Positions 22,201 to 27,200 of a stretch of DNA of 64,000 nucleotides are shown piece by piece. This stretch comes from GCA-003244245 sp050699435. GTDB lineage: Bacteria > Actinomycetota > Actinomycetes > Mycobacteriales > Pseudonocardiaceae. Position 1 is the first letter of the stretch. Each line of letters opens with the position of its first letter. A program made the translations under genes and the position numbers. The notes under the pieces are model-generated. The model made no database searches. It worked only from the letters and a program-made list of their open reading frames with translations, and was not told the origin of the DNA. The stretch is taken from contig JBOHGM010000001.1 of assembly GCA_050699435.1 (NCBI GenBank), positions 62,001 through 126,000 on the forward strand, in the 5' to 3' direction.

Positions 22201-24255
22201 TCCCCCGGCCGGCGACTGTCGATCGACCTCGGTTATGACCCCGCCCTGTTCGACGCAGCCACGATCGAGCGGATGGCCGGTCATCTGACCCAGGTACTCG
22301 ACGTCGTGACCGATGATCCGGCGGTCACCGTGGACCGAATCGACATCCTGACCGACGACGAGCGGCAGCGAGTGCTTGTCGAGTGGAACGACACCGACCG
22401 TGCCGTGGTACCGGCCACGCTGCCGGAGTTGTTCGAGGCGCAGGTGGCGCGGACGCCGGACCTGCCGGCGGTGCTGTTCGACGGCCTGTCGCTGAGCTAC
22501 CCGGAATTGGAGGCTCGGGCCAATCGGCTGGCTCGTCTGCTCATCCAGGCAGGGGCCGGACCAGAGCGAATCGTGGCACTGGCCTTGCCGCGATCAGTGG
22601 ACATCGTCGTTGCCCAGTTGGCCGTGTTGAAGGCGGGTGCAGCGTTCCTGCCAGTGGATCCGGCGTACCCGGCAGAGCGGATCGCTTTCATGCTGGCCGA
22701 CTCCGCGCCGGTACTCGTCATCACCCTGGCTGAGATCGCCCCACACTTGCCCTGCCCGAAGGGCATCGCGGTACTGACGGTCGATGATGCGCAGACGCTG
22801 GCCAGACTGGGCTCGACTCCAGATCATGCCCCGTCCGATGCGGATCGGGGGTCACCGCTGCTCGTCGATCACCCGGCCTACGTGATCTACACCTCCGGGT
22901 CGACCGGGCAGCCGAAGGGCGTGGTGGTCGCACACACCGGTCTGTCGAGTTTCTCCGCGGCTGAAGTGGACCGCTATGCGGTGCAGCCGGGCGATCGGGT
23001 GCTGGAGTTCTCCTCGCCGAGCTTCGACGCCTCGGTGCTGGAACTGTGCATGGCACTGCCCGCAGGGGCGGCGCTGGTCGTGCCACCTGCGGGTCCGCTG
23101 CTGGGTGAGCAGTTGGCCGACGTGCTCGCCGAACAGCACGTGACGCACGCCCTGATCCCACCGGCCGCACTGGCCACCGTGCCGACGCAGGCAGCCCAGA
23201 GTGGGCTGGCGGACTTCCGGACGGTGATCGTCGGTGGCGACGCGTGCAGCGCTGAGCTCGTTGAACGCTGGGCGCCGGGCCGCAACATGATCAACTCTTA
23301 CGGCCCTACCGAGTCGACTGTCGTCTCCACCTGGACCGAGCCACTGAGGCCGGGTGGGACCCCGCCGATCGGCCGGCCCATCTGGAACACCCGGGCGTAC
23401 GTGCTCGACGACCGGCTACGACCGGTTCCGGTGGGTGTCACGGGTGAGTTGTACGTGGCCGGCCGCGGGCTGGCCCGCGGTTACCTGCATCGGCCGGGGC
23501 TGACCGCGCAGCGGTTCATCGCCAACCCGTTCGGGCCGGCTGGGTCTCGGCTGTATCGCACCGGTGACCTGGTCCGCTGGACGGTGGACGGTGAGTTGCA
23601 TTTCGCCGGACGGGCCGACGAACAGGTCAAGATCCGCGGCTTCCGGGTCGAACCGGGGGAGATCGAAGCGGTGCTTGGCAGGCATCCTGCTGTTGCCGAG
23701 GCGGTGGTGATCGCCAGACCCGCCGAACCGAGCGGGCCGATCGAGGAGAACGGGACGGGTCTGCAACGGCTGGTGGCGTACGTGGTACCCACCGCCGCTG
23801 ACCCGCCTCCGGCGCCCACCGAATTGCGCACATTCGTCGCGCAATCCCTGCCCGACTACATGGTGCCCTCGGCGTTCGTCCTGATGGACGAGTTGCCGCT
23901 CAGCCCCAACGGAAAACTGGACCGCCCCGCACTTCCGGTGCCGACGGACACCGCACCAGTGACCGGATACGTCCCGCCTCGTACTGATCCCGAGCGCGCG
24001 CTGTCGGAGATCTGGGCCGACGTACTGGGGATGGAGCGGGTTGGCGTCGAGGACGACTTCTTCGAGCTCGGTGGTGATTCGGTCCGCAGCCTGGCCGTCG
24101 TCTCCAGGGCGAAGGCAGCGTTCGACATCGCCCTGACTCCACGAGACGTCCTGACCGCCCGCACCGTGTCCGCGCTAGCCGAACTGGTCGAAGAAAAGAT
24201 CCTGCGTGAACTCGAGCGTGTTGCCTTCGGTGACGGCAACAGCGACAAACCGTAA
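4657..24255 (+). CDS. Nonribosomal peptide synthetase, modules 1-5 (Ct-A-T-(C-A-T-E)x3-C-A-T)
   Basis: A cytosolic 6532-aa NRPS. Domain order by residue: truncated C 23-255, A1 260-760, T1 770-848 (carrier Ser 808), C2 865-1310, A2 1319-1815, T2 (Ser 1867), E2 1918-2385, C3 2401-2845, A3 2854-3350, T3 (Ser 3400), E3 3452-3905, C4 3928-4375, A4 4383-4890, T4 (Ser 4938), E4 4989-5440, C5 5466-5915, A5 5919-6430, T5 (Ser 6475), then a charged C-terminal helix (ELVEEKILREL) likely to dock with NRPS2. C2 has HHIVTDGWS (LCL type) and C3-C5 have HHVLLDGWS (DCL type). E domains show HHLVxDGVSWR and EGHGRE/DLSRT motifs. The first C domain lacks its N-terminal half with the HHxxxDG site, as expected for an initiation module. 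Start is ATG 4657, with GAAAGG 13 nt upstream. Stop is 11 nt before NRPS2, so the two are co-transcribed. Needs the MbtH-like protein encoded at 46000. Confidence 0.97.
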   Translation: MTSRDMFSEDEHLTGRSGDSASSTVDQLRYWRTQLAGVSVPELPIAQSMPLSTKPTTSALAIDLPRHATSRLAELGAQYGVSLLDIAVAAFQIVLARYLGQPDVAVATPAPGRKHPVVLRSRISDSATFVKFVRDVSATVATSCTHSDIPFDRLVEELGLEPDLARSMVKYEAGSVPAAADVTVRLVKQDQDGDLSAVVEYRVGQFEPATVERLAAHVLHVLEVVAADPAVALGDIDILTEAERHQILVEWNDTSRDIKPAVFADLFEAQVARTPDSAALLFADGTLAYAELEIRANRLANLLIARGAGPEQIVALALPRSVDIVVAQLAVMKAGAAFLPVDPEYPADRITFMLADARPVLVLTLAAVAPDLPCPEGVAVLPLDDPDVVSAVAGMRDHAPTDSDRGAPLLPTNPAYVIYTSGSTGWPKGVVVSHAGLASFSAAEVDRFGVRAGDRVLEFSSPSFDASVLELCMSLTAGAALVVPPPGPLLGAALADVLTEGAVTHALIPPVALATIPDAVAHSGLPHFRTLIVGGDACTAELVARWAPGRNMINAYGPTESTVVATWSRPLSPGGAPPIGRPIWNTQTYVLDSTLRPVPAGVPGELYVAGDGLARGYLNRPGLTAERFMANPFGPAGARMYRTGDVVRWTGAGELDFFGRADDQVKIRGFRVEPGEIEVVLRKHPHVGRAVVIAREDESGLKRLVGYVVPPPDGREPDAGELRDLVASALPDYMVPSAFVIMDDFPVSPNGKLDRRALPAPIAGICAPTGYVAAGTDAERLLAEIWADVLGLAQVGIEDDFFHLGGDSILSFRALARIRAVFGGDLSARAVFDNRTIKRLAQILPDKPVSDLAERIVPVPRHQALPLSPAQQRLWFLDDLTSGGTEYNTGVGLRLSGAVDLDALRMALDCLSWRHESLRTTFDTVDGCGVQIVGQDGEIPLCVVPVDSDAELDQVLAEELSCPFDLRHGPLTRALLVRLADADHVLLLSQHHIVTDGWSVGLLVNELAELYRVALTAPVAQVAATLPQLPIQYPDFAVWQRERLSGTALERQLDYWRSKLAALEPLELPTDRRRPLLRSTSGAVHRHDLPADLVRRLTAVGQAHGATLFMTLTAAVQLLLSRYSNQQDIAIGTVTSGRNRAELEKLVGFFVNTLVLRSSVKPTQDFSDFLAAVRETVLEGFAHDEVPFDRLVEELQPARDPSRTPLVQALVVLQNVMVRPQHIDGLRITEHDLPRPSARFDIVVEFLPRDDSLNLTIEYNTDLFDASTIERMAAHLEVLLEGIAANPDRPVAELPLLTEPERHQLLVEWNDTDQAVPSVVMPELFEAQVARTPDAAAVVFEGAELSYRQLNERANRLARLLVERGAGPERFVALAMPRCAEMIVALLAVLKAGAAYLPIDPGYPAERVAFMLEDAAPALLVTTIEVAPRMPETAGVARLLVDRVQAGAALADPLGSDVTDLTDADRIRPLSRAHPAYVIYTSGSTGRPKGVVIAHESMVDFAAWAAMEFGASGLSRVIASTSLNFDVSVFEIFGTLVVGGCVEVVADLLALAEARTDPWTASLVSAVPSAFAQLLSQGSVAMSPENIVLAGEALSARAVRDIGEVLPGSRIANIYGPTEATVYATAWYSEGDDLDQAPPIGQPIANTQVYVLDGGLRPVPCGVAGELYIAGRGLARGYLNRPGLTADRFVANPYDAPGSRMYRTGDVVRWTADGQVEYLGRADDQVKIRGFRIELGEVESAVARHDDIAEAVVIARQEESGHKRLVAYLVPTPGSAPDPAALRGFVGQLLPDYMVPSAFVVLDQLPLNPNGKLDRRALPAPDWMAASRDYVPPRTDTERALAQIWADVLGVEQVGVEDNFFELGGDSILSIQVVSLARQAGLRMTSKDIFLHQTVAALAPNVIDTMPELTEQGPVSGAVPLTPVQHWFFDTQRVRPEHFNQSLMIELIEGVDEAALRTALTALTRHHDALRMRFGSGEAQWQQYNAPFEPVDVLARCDLSDVDGDKQRTAMTKRAGEAHASFDLGCGPLLKAVLFDRGRQQRPVLFLAVHHLVVDGVSWRILLDDLNTGYRQAARGETVRLGSKTTSFRDWALRLAEYATAGGLDDELDYWHGVRGGPDPALPVDGQGANTVASASSVTVRLDVAATKALLRDVPGVYRTQINDVLLSALGRVLSRWTGRERVLVDLEGHGREELFDGVDLSRTIGWFTTMFPVALDLPGGTDWGTTLKSVKEQLRGVPRRGLGYGALRYLTAGEPAADTAGEPAVDVDSTELAGQACPQVSFNYLGQFELPGAPDRLYHAMHGELELAASAQAPRPHLLEIVGRVEQHCLEFTWTYSPGVHRESTVSALADELLAVLRDIVGHCAEPDAGGATPSDFPLARLDQAGVDRLVGDGREVEDVYPLTPTQTGMVFHGLSEGEQRVYLEQTSFVLDGVPDPQLLGAAWQHVVDRRPVLRSRMVWEGVDEPLQVVHRHVTLPVSYLDWTQLSDAQRQEELRRLFDREQAEGLDLGTAPLTRVVLARLSDSAVQVVWTFHHVLLDGWSIFRVLGDVFACHAALQRHDTDLGMPNRRRFRDYVEWLRTQDDQRAEEHWRDVLSGLSAPTPLPYDRAPAHAHGARSSDRVLLQLTETEHGRLQQFAKCHHLTLNAIVQGIWTLLLARYSGQSDVCFGATVSGRPADLAGADEIVGLFINTIPVRVQVDSAAGIVSWLQELQAAQAESRRFEHLPLTRLHTWSDVPGGVNLFDSIVVFENYPINDEAAAAHGLRLRELHAVETTNYPLSVVACAGQQLSIELCYDPALFDAPTIERMAAHLTVLLGGVVEDPERAVSRLPMLTDAQARRVLVEWNDTDHQVPVGTLPSLFTEQVRRTPEAIAVVSDGVSLSYAELDATANRLAHRLVRRGIRPEDRVGVLVDRSVELVVAELAIAKAGGAYLPLDVRAPAERMRLLLADADASIVVTDTAWGAMADNVHSGQLIVIADDLLAGEPATSPDVAVYPEQLAYVMHTSGSTGTPKGVAVRHRDVVALAFDRRFQGAEHHRVVLHSPLAFDASTYELWVPLLRGGQVVVPPPGDLDVDVLRRVIGAHGVTGLWLTAGLFRLVAQESPDCLAGLREVWTGGDVVPATAVRRVLDACPDLVVVDGYGPTETTTFATSYRMSAVEPVPDVVPIGGPLDNMRVYVLDSELGLVPPGVPGELYIAGAGLARGYLNQPGLTAERFVPNPFGARGERMYRTGDVVRWRPEGTVEFVGRADDQVKVRGFRIEIAEVEAALGGHSELAQVAVIAREDPVAGPAVKRLVAYVVAAPGATAPSTAVLREFLSRALPDYMVPSAFVVLDQLPLSPNGKLDRRALPAPDWTAAPQCGYVAPRNATEGVLAQLWAEVLGVERVGVEDNFFELGGDSILSIQVVSRARQAGLTLMPRDLFRYPTVGSLAASVAEATPVAADQGPVSGEVPLTPIQHWFFDTVTARPEHFNQSMLVELVEQPNEQALRRALDALLTHHDALRMRFERVDGRWRQHIPPFEPVTALHVHDLSSVDIDERAAVLRKLAGEVHASFDLSTGPLLKAVLVNAGVGRPTLFVAVHHLVIDGVSWRVLLEDLNTAYRQAASGEPIRLGPKTTSFRDWALQLNEHVGTGGLDDEVAYWTAMTRDCDPALPVDGHGDNTVGSMRSVTVRLDAEQTEALLQEVPAAYRTQVNDVLLSALGRVLSRWAGRDRVLVDLEGHGREELWDGIDLSRTVGWFTTMFPLALDVPAENWGSAENWGPAENWGPVLKSVKEQLREVPRRGLGYGALRYLTPSPSRAGQAVPLISFNYLGKFDWSALGDGPFHPVDGGLDGDASAEAPRAHLLDVVGKVEHRCLEFTWFYSKEVHGEATVRRLAEDLLATLQEIIEHCTAPAAGGRTPSDFPLARLDQPTVDRLVGAGRSVEDVYPLTPTQTGMVFHSLVDTSSGAYFNHVQLRLTGVSDPHALGQAWQRVVDRTPILRSSVVWEGVAEPLQVVQREVTLPVSYHDWAGWSDGQRHDVLRRLLARDRAEGLDLATAPLLRLVIVRLSDDEVLLVWTFHHVLLDGWSAAQVFGEVCEQYAAIVQGRRPTLVGRRPFRDYLHWLRERDEREAQQYWRGVLSGFDSPTALPFDRPPLEAHRTESSNTVRVTLSAEQSSRLREATQRNGLTMNTVIQGAWGLLLSRYSAERDVVFGTTVSGRPADLPGVESMVGMFINTVPTRIDVDSSRNLLPWLRELQLEQSESRRFDFVSLAQLHSWSELSGGVKLFDSIVVFENYPFDDQAIAAHGIGVRDTQDFQPTNYPLSVVVSPSERLSIALDYDPTLLNSTTVERMAGHLKMLLDGIAADPGRSLGDLPLLTTAERQHVLVEWNATDHEVPVGTLPSLFAEQVRRTPQATAVISDHAELSYAELDTRANRLAHRLIRLGVRPEDRVGVLVERSAELVVAVLAVVKAGGAYLPLDTRAPAERMRLVLAEAKASALVTDSGWEPTARSLPSAPALPGARLVVLDTDAALSDEPADPPAVVLHPDNLAYAEYTSGSTGVPKGVAVRHRDVVGLAFDRRFHGGAHERVLVHSPLAFDASTYELWVPLLNGGRVVVAPPADLDADTLRRLIAEHAVTGLWLTAGLFRIVMQDAPGCLAGVREVWTGGDVVPAGAVRRALQACPGLVVVDGYGPTETTTFATSYRMSDIDSVPDVVPIGAPLDNMRVYVLDGGLRPVPPRVPGELYIAGSGLARGYLGRPGLTAARFLADPFGRPGERMYRTGDVVRWSPGAGPGVVEFVGRADEQVKIRGFRVELGEIEAALAAHPGVAQVAVIARETVLTGAAGPGVKRLVAYVVPAADEAVDAAQLRAHVAAALPDYMVPAAFVMLDQLPLSRNGKLDRQALPAPDFAAATSAGYLAPRTDAERVLAQIWADVLAVARVGVEDNFFELGGDSILSIQVVSRARQAGLAVTPRDIFLNPTVASLVASVAETAPQVADQGPVSGPVPLTPIQHWFFHAGALHPERFDQSMMIDLVEDIDEPTLRTALNALAEHHDALRMRFEQVDGQWLQHNAPVTPADLLCRHDMSRVHSDQQREAITTVAAEVHSSFALGSGPLLKAVLFDLGPGQRPVLFLAVHHLVVDGVSWRILLEDLEDAYRQTTRGGSVDLGPKTTSFREWALRLTEHVADGGFDHEIGYWTGAGDDRDSALPVDDHGDNTVASTRSITVRLESETTRALLQDVPGVYRTQINDVLLSALGRVLRGWTGRERVLLDLEGHGREELLDGVDLSRTLDGVDLSRTVGWFTTIFPVALDMAHDQDWGTTLKSVKEQLRRVPRRGLGYGALRYLAEPGGLAVQTPAQISFNYLGQFELAPAESGGLYHALRTGLQSDVSPMAERAHVLEVVGSVESKCLELTWFYSEHRHRGSTVSVLADQLIAALREIVEHCTQPGVGGRTPSDFPLACLEQSAVDVLVGAGHSVRDVYPLTPMQAGMVFHGLSQADQGVYFEQVSFVLDGVADSGVLGAAWQHVVNRTPVLRSCIAWEGRAEPLQVVHRDVTVPLRYLDWTGASEAARQEKLADLLAGDRAEGLDLATPPLMRVALARLSDTEVQVVWTFHHVLLDGWSVFQVLSDVFAAHAAIADGRVPELIARRPFRDYLQWLSACNPGEAEEYWRRVLAGFESPTPLPYDRASAKVHATRSAEWLSFELGEGQSGRLYEFARHHRLALNSVIQGVWALLLSRYSGRGDVCFGATVSGRPADLPGADAITGIFINTLPVRIAVDGGSGLVGWLQELQSAQAQARRFDFTSLTELQAWSELPGGVGLFDSLVVFENYPINEEAAATHGLGLRALHAVETTNYPLSLVVSPGRRLSIDLGYDPALFDAATIERMAGHLTQVLDVVTDDPAVTVDRIDILTDDERQRVLVEWNDTDRAVVPATLPELFEAQVARTPDLPAVLFDGLSLSYPELEARANRLARLLIQAGAGPERIVALALPRSVDIVVAQLAVLKAGAAFLPVDPAYPAERIAFMLADSAPVLVITLAEIAPHLPCPKGIAVLTVDDAQTLARLGSTPDHAPSDADRGSPLLVDHPAYVIYTSGSTGQPKGVVVAHTGLSSFSAAEVDRYAVQPGDRVLEFSSPSFDASVLELCMALPAGAALVVPPAGPLLGEQLADVLAEQHVTHALIPPAALATVPTQAAQSGLADFRTVIVGGDACSAELVERWAPGRNMINSYGPTESTVVSTWTEPLRPGGTPPIGRPIWNTRAYVLDDRLRPVPVGVTGELYVAGRGLARGYLHRPGLTAQRFIANPFGPAGSRLYRTGDLVRWTVDGELHFAGRADEQVKIRGFRVEPGEIEAVLGRHPAVAEAVVIARPAEPSGPIEENGTGLQRLVAYVVPTAADPPPAPTELRTFVAQSLPDYMVPSAFVLMDELPLSPNGKLDRPALPVPTDTAPVTGYVPPRTDPERALSEIWADVLGMERVGVEDDFFELGGDSVRSLAVVSRAKAAFDIALTPRDVLTARTVSALAELVEEKILRELERVAFGDGNSDKP
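7240..11840 (+). other. NRPS module 2: C(LCL)-A2-T2-E2
   Basis: C2 has HHIVTDGWSVG at about 7627. A2 pocket reads D-V-F-S-V-A-I-V-Y-K (FDVSVFEI, IYGPTEATVYATAW); I cannot assign its substrate with confidence. T2 (LGGDSILSIQ) precedes E2, whose HHLVVDGVSWR is at about 10804 and whose GWFTTMFPVAL region is intact. Residue 2 is predicted D. A 24-bp in-frame duplication lies at 11410-11457. Confidence 0.82.
11410..11457 (+). repeat. 24-bp in-frame tandem duplication in E2
   Basis: Two copies, differing at two bases, encode TAGEPAAD and TAGEPAVD in the variable loop of the epimerization domain, after the conserved GYGALRYL segment. The length is a multiple of three, so the frame is kept. Confidence 0.7.
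11848..16427 (+). other. NRPS module 3: C(DCL)-A3-T3-E3, Val-type
   Basis: C3 has HHVLLDGWS at about 12259, the DCL signature that fits the preceding E domain. A3 core motif 3 is the slightly unusual MHTSGSTG. Pocket reads D-A-Y-W-W-G-G-T-F-K, which matches the Val-type pattern D-A-x-W-x-G-G-T-F-K. E3 has HHLVIDGVSWR. Residue 3 is predicted D-Val. Three 18-bp units encoding AENWGx lie in E3 at 15910-15963. Confidence 0.85.
15910..15963 (+). repeat. 18-bp tandem triplication in E3
   Basis: Three successive units encode AENWGS, AENWGP, AENWGP directly after GWFTTMFPLALDVP in the epimerization domain. Units 2 and 3 are identical at the DNA level; unit 1 differs by one base. Confidence 0.75.
16435..21040 (+). 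other. NRPS module 4: C(DCL)-A4-T4-E4, Val-type
   Basis: C4 is DCL type (HHVLLDGWSAA). A4 is a close copy of A3 with the same D-A-Y-W-W-G-G-T-F-K pocket, while core motif 3 reads YTSGSTGVPKG. E4 has HHLVVDGVSWR. Residue 4 is predicted D-Val. A 27-bp duplication (20455-20508) doubles the conserved LDGVDLSRT motif just before the GWFTT segment, which might disturb epimerase activity. Confidence 0.85.
20455..20508 (+). repeat. 27-bp perfect tandem duplication in E4
   Basis: Two perfect copies of 27 bp encode LDGVDLSRT twice. This is the conserved motif that in the other five E domains occurs once before VGWFT, so E4 has a 9-residue insertion in a conserved region. Confidence 0.8.
21046..24252 (+). 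other. NRPS module 5: C(DCL)-A5-T5
   Basis: C5 is DCL type. A5 strongly resembles A1 along its length and its pocket reads D-A-L-L-I-G-S-V-V-K, differing from A1 only at position 322 (Ala to Ser), so the same or a closely related hydrophobic residue is expected. T5 has LGGDSVRSL rather than LGGDSILSIQ, typical of a T domain not followed by E. Residue 5 is predicted L. The protein ends in a short charged docking-type helix. Confidence 0.82.
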
Positions 24256-24266
24256 GGAATGGAATA

Positions 24267-27200
24267 ATGCCGTCATCGCAAGAAAACAGAATCTCCGCAC
24301 TGCCTGCGAATCTACAAGAATTGCTGCGTCGCCGGTTGGCCGGCCAGGCAGAGCAGTCCGATGCGATCATCCCGGCGGATCGCGCCGGCCCGTCACCATT
24401 GTCCTTCTCGCAGCAACGGCTGTGGTTTCTGAATGAATTCCACCCGGGTGAGGCGGAATACAACAGCGCCTTGCCGTTGCGCTTGCTCGGTACCCTGAAC
24501 CCGGCTGCCCTCGCCGGGGCGCTGCAAGAACTGCTGGCTCGCCACGAGTCATTGCGGACCACCTTCGACGAGGTGGCTGGAAAGGGCGTGCAGGTCGTCC
24601 ACCCCGCCCAGGAACTATCCCTGCGAGTGGTCGATCTGGCCGGCTCCGCCACTCGCGCACCAGACGAGCTGGACCGGGTGCTGTCCGAGGAGTACGCCCG
24701 CCCGTTCGTGCTGCGGCGAGGACCACTGTTTCGGGCGTTGCTGGTACGCCTGGCCCCCGACGAGCACGTGCTGCTACTCACCGCGCACCACATCGTGACG
24801 GACGGCTGGTCCATGGGCGTCCTGGTCGACGAGCTGAGCAGCATGTACAGCGCGGCAGCGCGGGGCGAGAACACAGCGCTGGCTGCGCCGCCTTTGCAGT
24901 ACGCAGATTTTGCGGTGTGGCAACGGAACCGGTTGACCGGCTCGATCCTGGACGAGCAGCTCAGCTACTGGAAGCAGCAGCTATCGGGGATCTTGCCGCT
25001 GGAACTACCGACGGATCGGCCCCGACCGGCAATGCGTACCTCGGCAGGCGCGGTGCACGAGTTCGCGATACCGGCCGACATCACCGCCCGGCTGAACGAG
25101 CTCGCTCGGAGTCAGCACACCACCCTGTTCACCACCCTCGTCGCTGCCTGCCAGGCGCTGTTCGCCAGGTACGCGGGCCAGGACGACGTAGCCGTGGGCA
25201 CGATCGTCTCCGGCCGTAACCGCCCTGAGCTCGAGAGGATGGTCGGCTTCTTCGTCAACACCGTGGTCCTCCGGTCCACGGTCGACCGATCGCACACCTT
25301 CACCGAGTTCCTGGAGGCAGTGAAGAACACCGTGCTGGATGCGTTCGCTTACGATGAGGCGCCCTTCGAGCGGGTGGTCGAGGCGATTCACGCCGAGCGC
25401 GATGTCAGCCGTAACCCGCTGTTCGACGTCATGGTGCTGCTGCATAATGCGCAGCAGCCGCCGCCGGAGTTCCACGGATTGCAGGTCGAAGACGTCAACC
25501 TGTCAAGGCAGGCAGCCAACTTCGATATCACCGTCGAGTTCCAGGAGCGCGACGATCATCTCGCCGCGATGCTCGAATACAACACGGACCTTTTCGATGC
25601 GAGTACCGCACACCGGATGGCCGAGCATCTGCTCGTGTTGCTGGAGGGAATCACGACGGATCCGGCTCGGCCGCTGGCCGAGCTCCCGCTGCTGACCGAG
25701 GATGAACGGCAGCGGCTGCTGGTGGAGTGGAATAACACTGCCCTCGACGTCCCCGCGGTGACGTTCCCCGCACTGTTTGAGGCACAGGTACAACGAACCC
25801 CGGACGAGACCGCGCTCGTGTTCGGGCCAGATCTGGCCCTGAGCTTCGCCGAGCTGAACGCCCGAGCGAATCGGCTAGCGCACCACCTCATCGACCATGG
25901 TGCCGGGCCCGAGCGGGTGGTGGCACTGGCCTTGCCGCGATCGGCCGACATGGTCGTGGCGATCCTCGCCGTGTGCAAGGCCGGAGCGGCATACCTGCCG
26001 GTGGATCCGGATCTTCCCGCTGACCGGATCGAGTTCCTCCTGCGCGACGCGCATCCGATTCTGGTGCTGACCGACGGCGACGTCGCACTGCCTGACGATG
26101 TCGCACGGCTGAGGCTGGGCGCACCCGAGACCGGTGCAGCGCTGCGGCGTCGTCCCGATTCCGACCCGACGGACGCCGAGCGGGTCGCCTCGCTGCGGAC
26201 GGACCATGCCGCCTACGTCATCTACACCTCCGGATCGACCGGGAAACCCAAGGGCGTGGTCGTCGAGCACCGCAATCTGGTCAACCTGCTCTTCAACCAC
26301 CGCCATGATTTCGTGGCCGCATCGGACAACCAGCGCCTGCGAGTCGCACTGACCGCGGCCTTCTCCTTCGACACTTCCCTGGAGGGCCCGCTGCTGATGG
26401 CCGACGGCCACGAACTTCACCTGATCAGCGAGACGGTGCGGTTGGAACCACCCGCGCTGGTCGACTACGTGGCTGAGCACCGGATCGATTTCCTCGATCT
26501 CACGCCGTCCTATCTCCAGCAACTCCTCCCGGCCGGCCTGCTGACCGACACGCGGCACCGCCCGAAGATCCTGATGCTGGGTGGCGAGGCGCTCGGCGCA
26601 ACCCTGTGGCAGCAGCTTGCGGCGGCGGCGGACACCACCAGCTACAACTTCTACGGCCCCACCGAGTGCACCGTCGATGCGCTGTCGTGCCGGGTGAGCG
26701 AACTCCTGCGGCCGGCCGTCGGACGCCCGCTGCGCAATATGGCGGCCTACGTCCTCGACGACACCCTGCGCCCGGTGCCCATCGGGGTTGCCGGCGAGTT
26801 GCACCTTGCTGGTGATCAGGTGGCCCGTGGCTACCTGAACCGTGCCGGGCTGACCGCGGAGCGGTTCGTGGCCACTCCGCACGGCGCACCGGGTACCCGG
26901 ATGTACCGCACCGGCGACGTGGTGCGCTGGCGGGCCGACGGAGTGCTGGAGTACCTGGGCCGTACCGACGAGCAGGTCAAGATCCGGGGCTTCCGCATCG
27001 AGCCGGGGGAGGTCGAGGCGGTCCTGCTCCAGCAGCCGGACGTGGCGGAAGCCGTGGTCGTGGCCCGGATGCTCGACTCGGGGCCGGGCGGTGCCGGGCA
27101 CCAGCGGCTGGTCGCCTACCTGGTCCCCGCCGGCCCGAGCGGGCTCGACCCGGCCGAGCTGCGCCATGCGCTGAAACAGCGCCTGCCGGACTATATGGTG

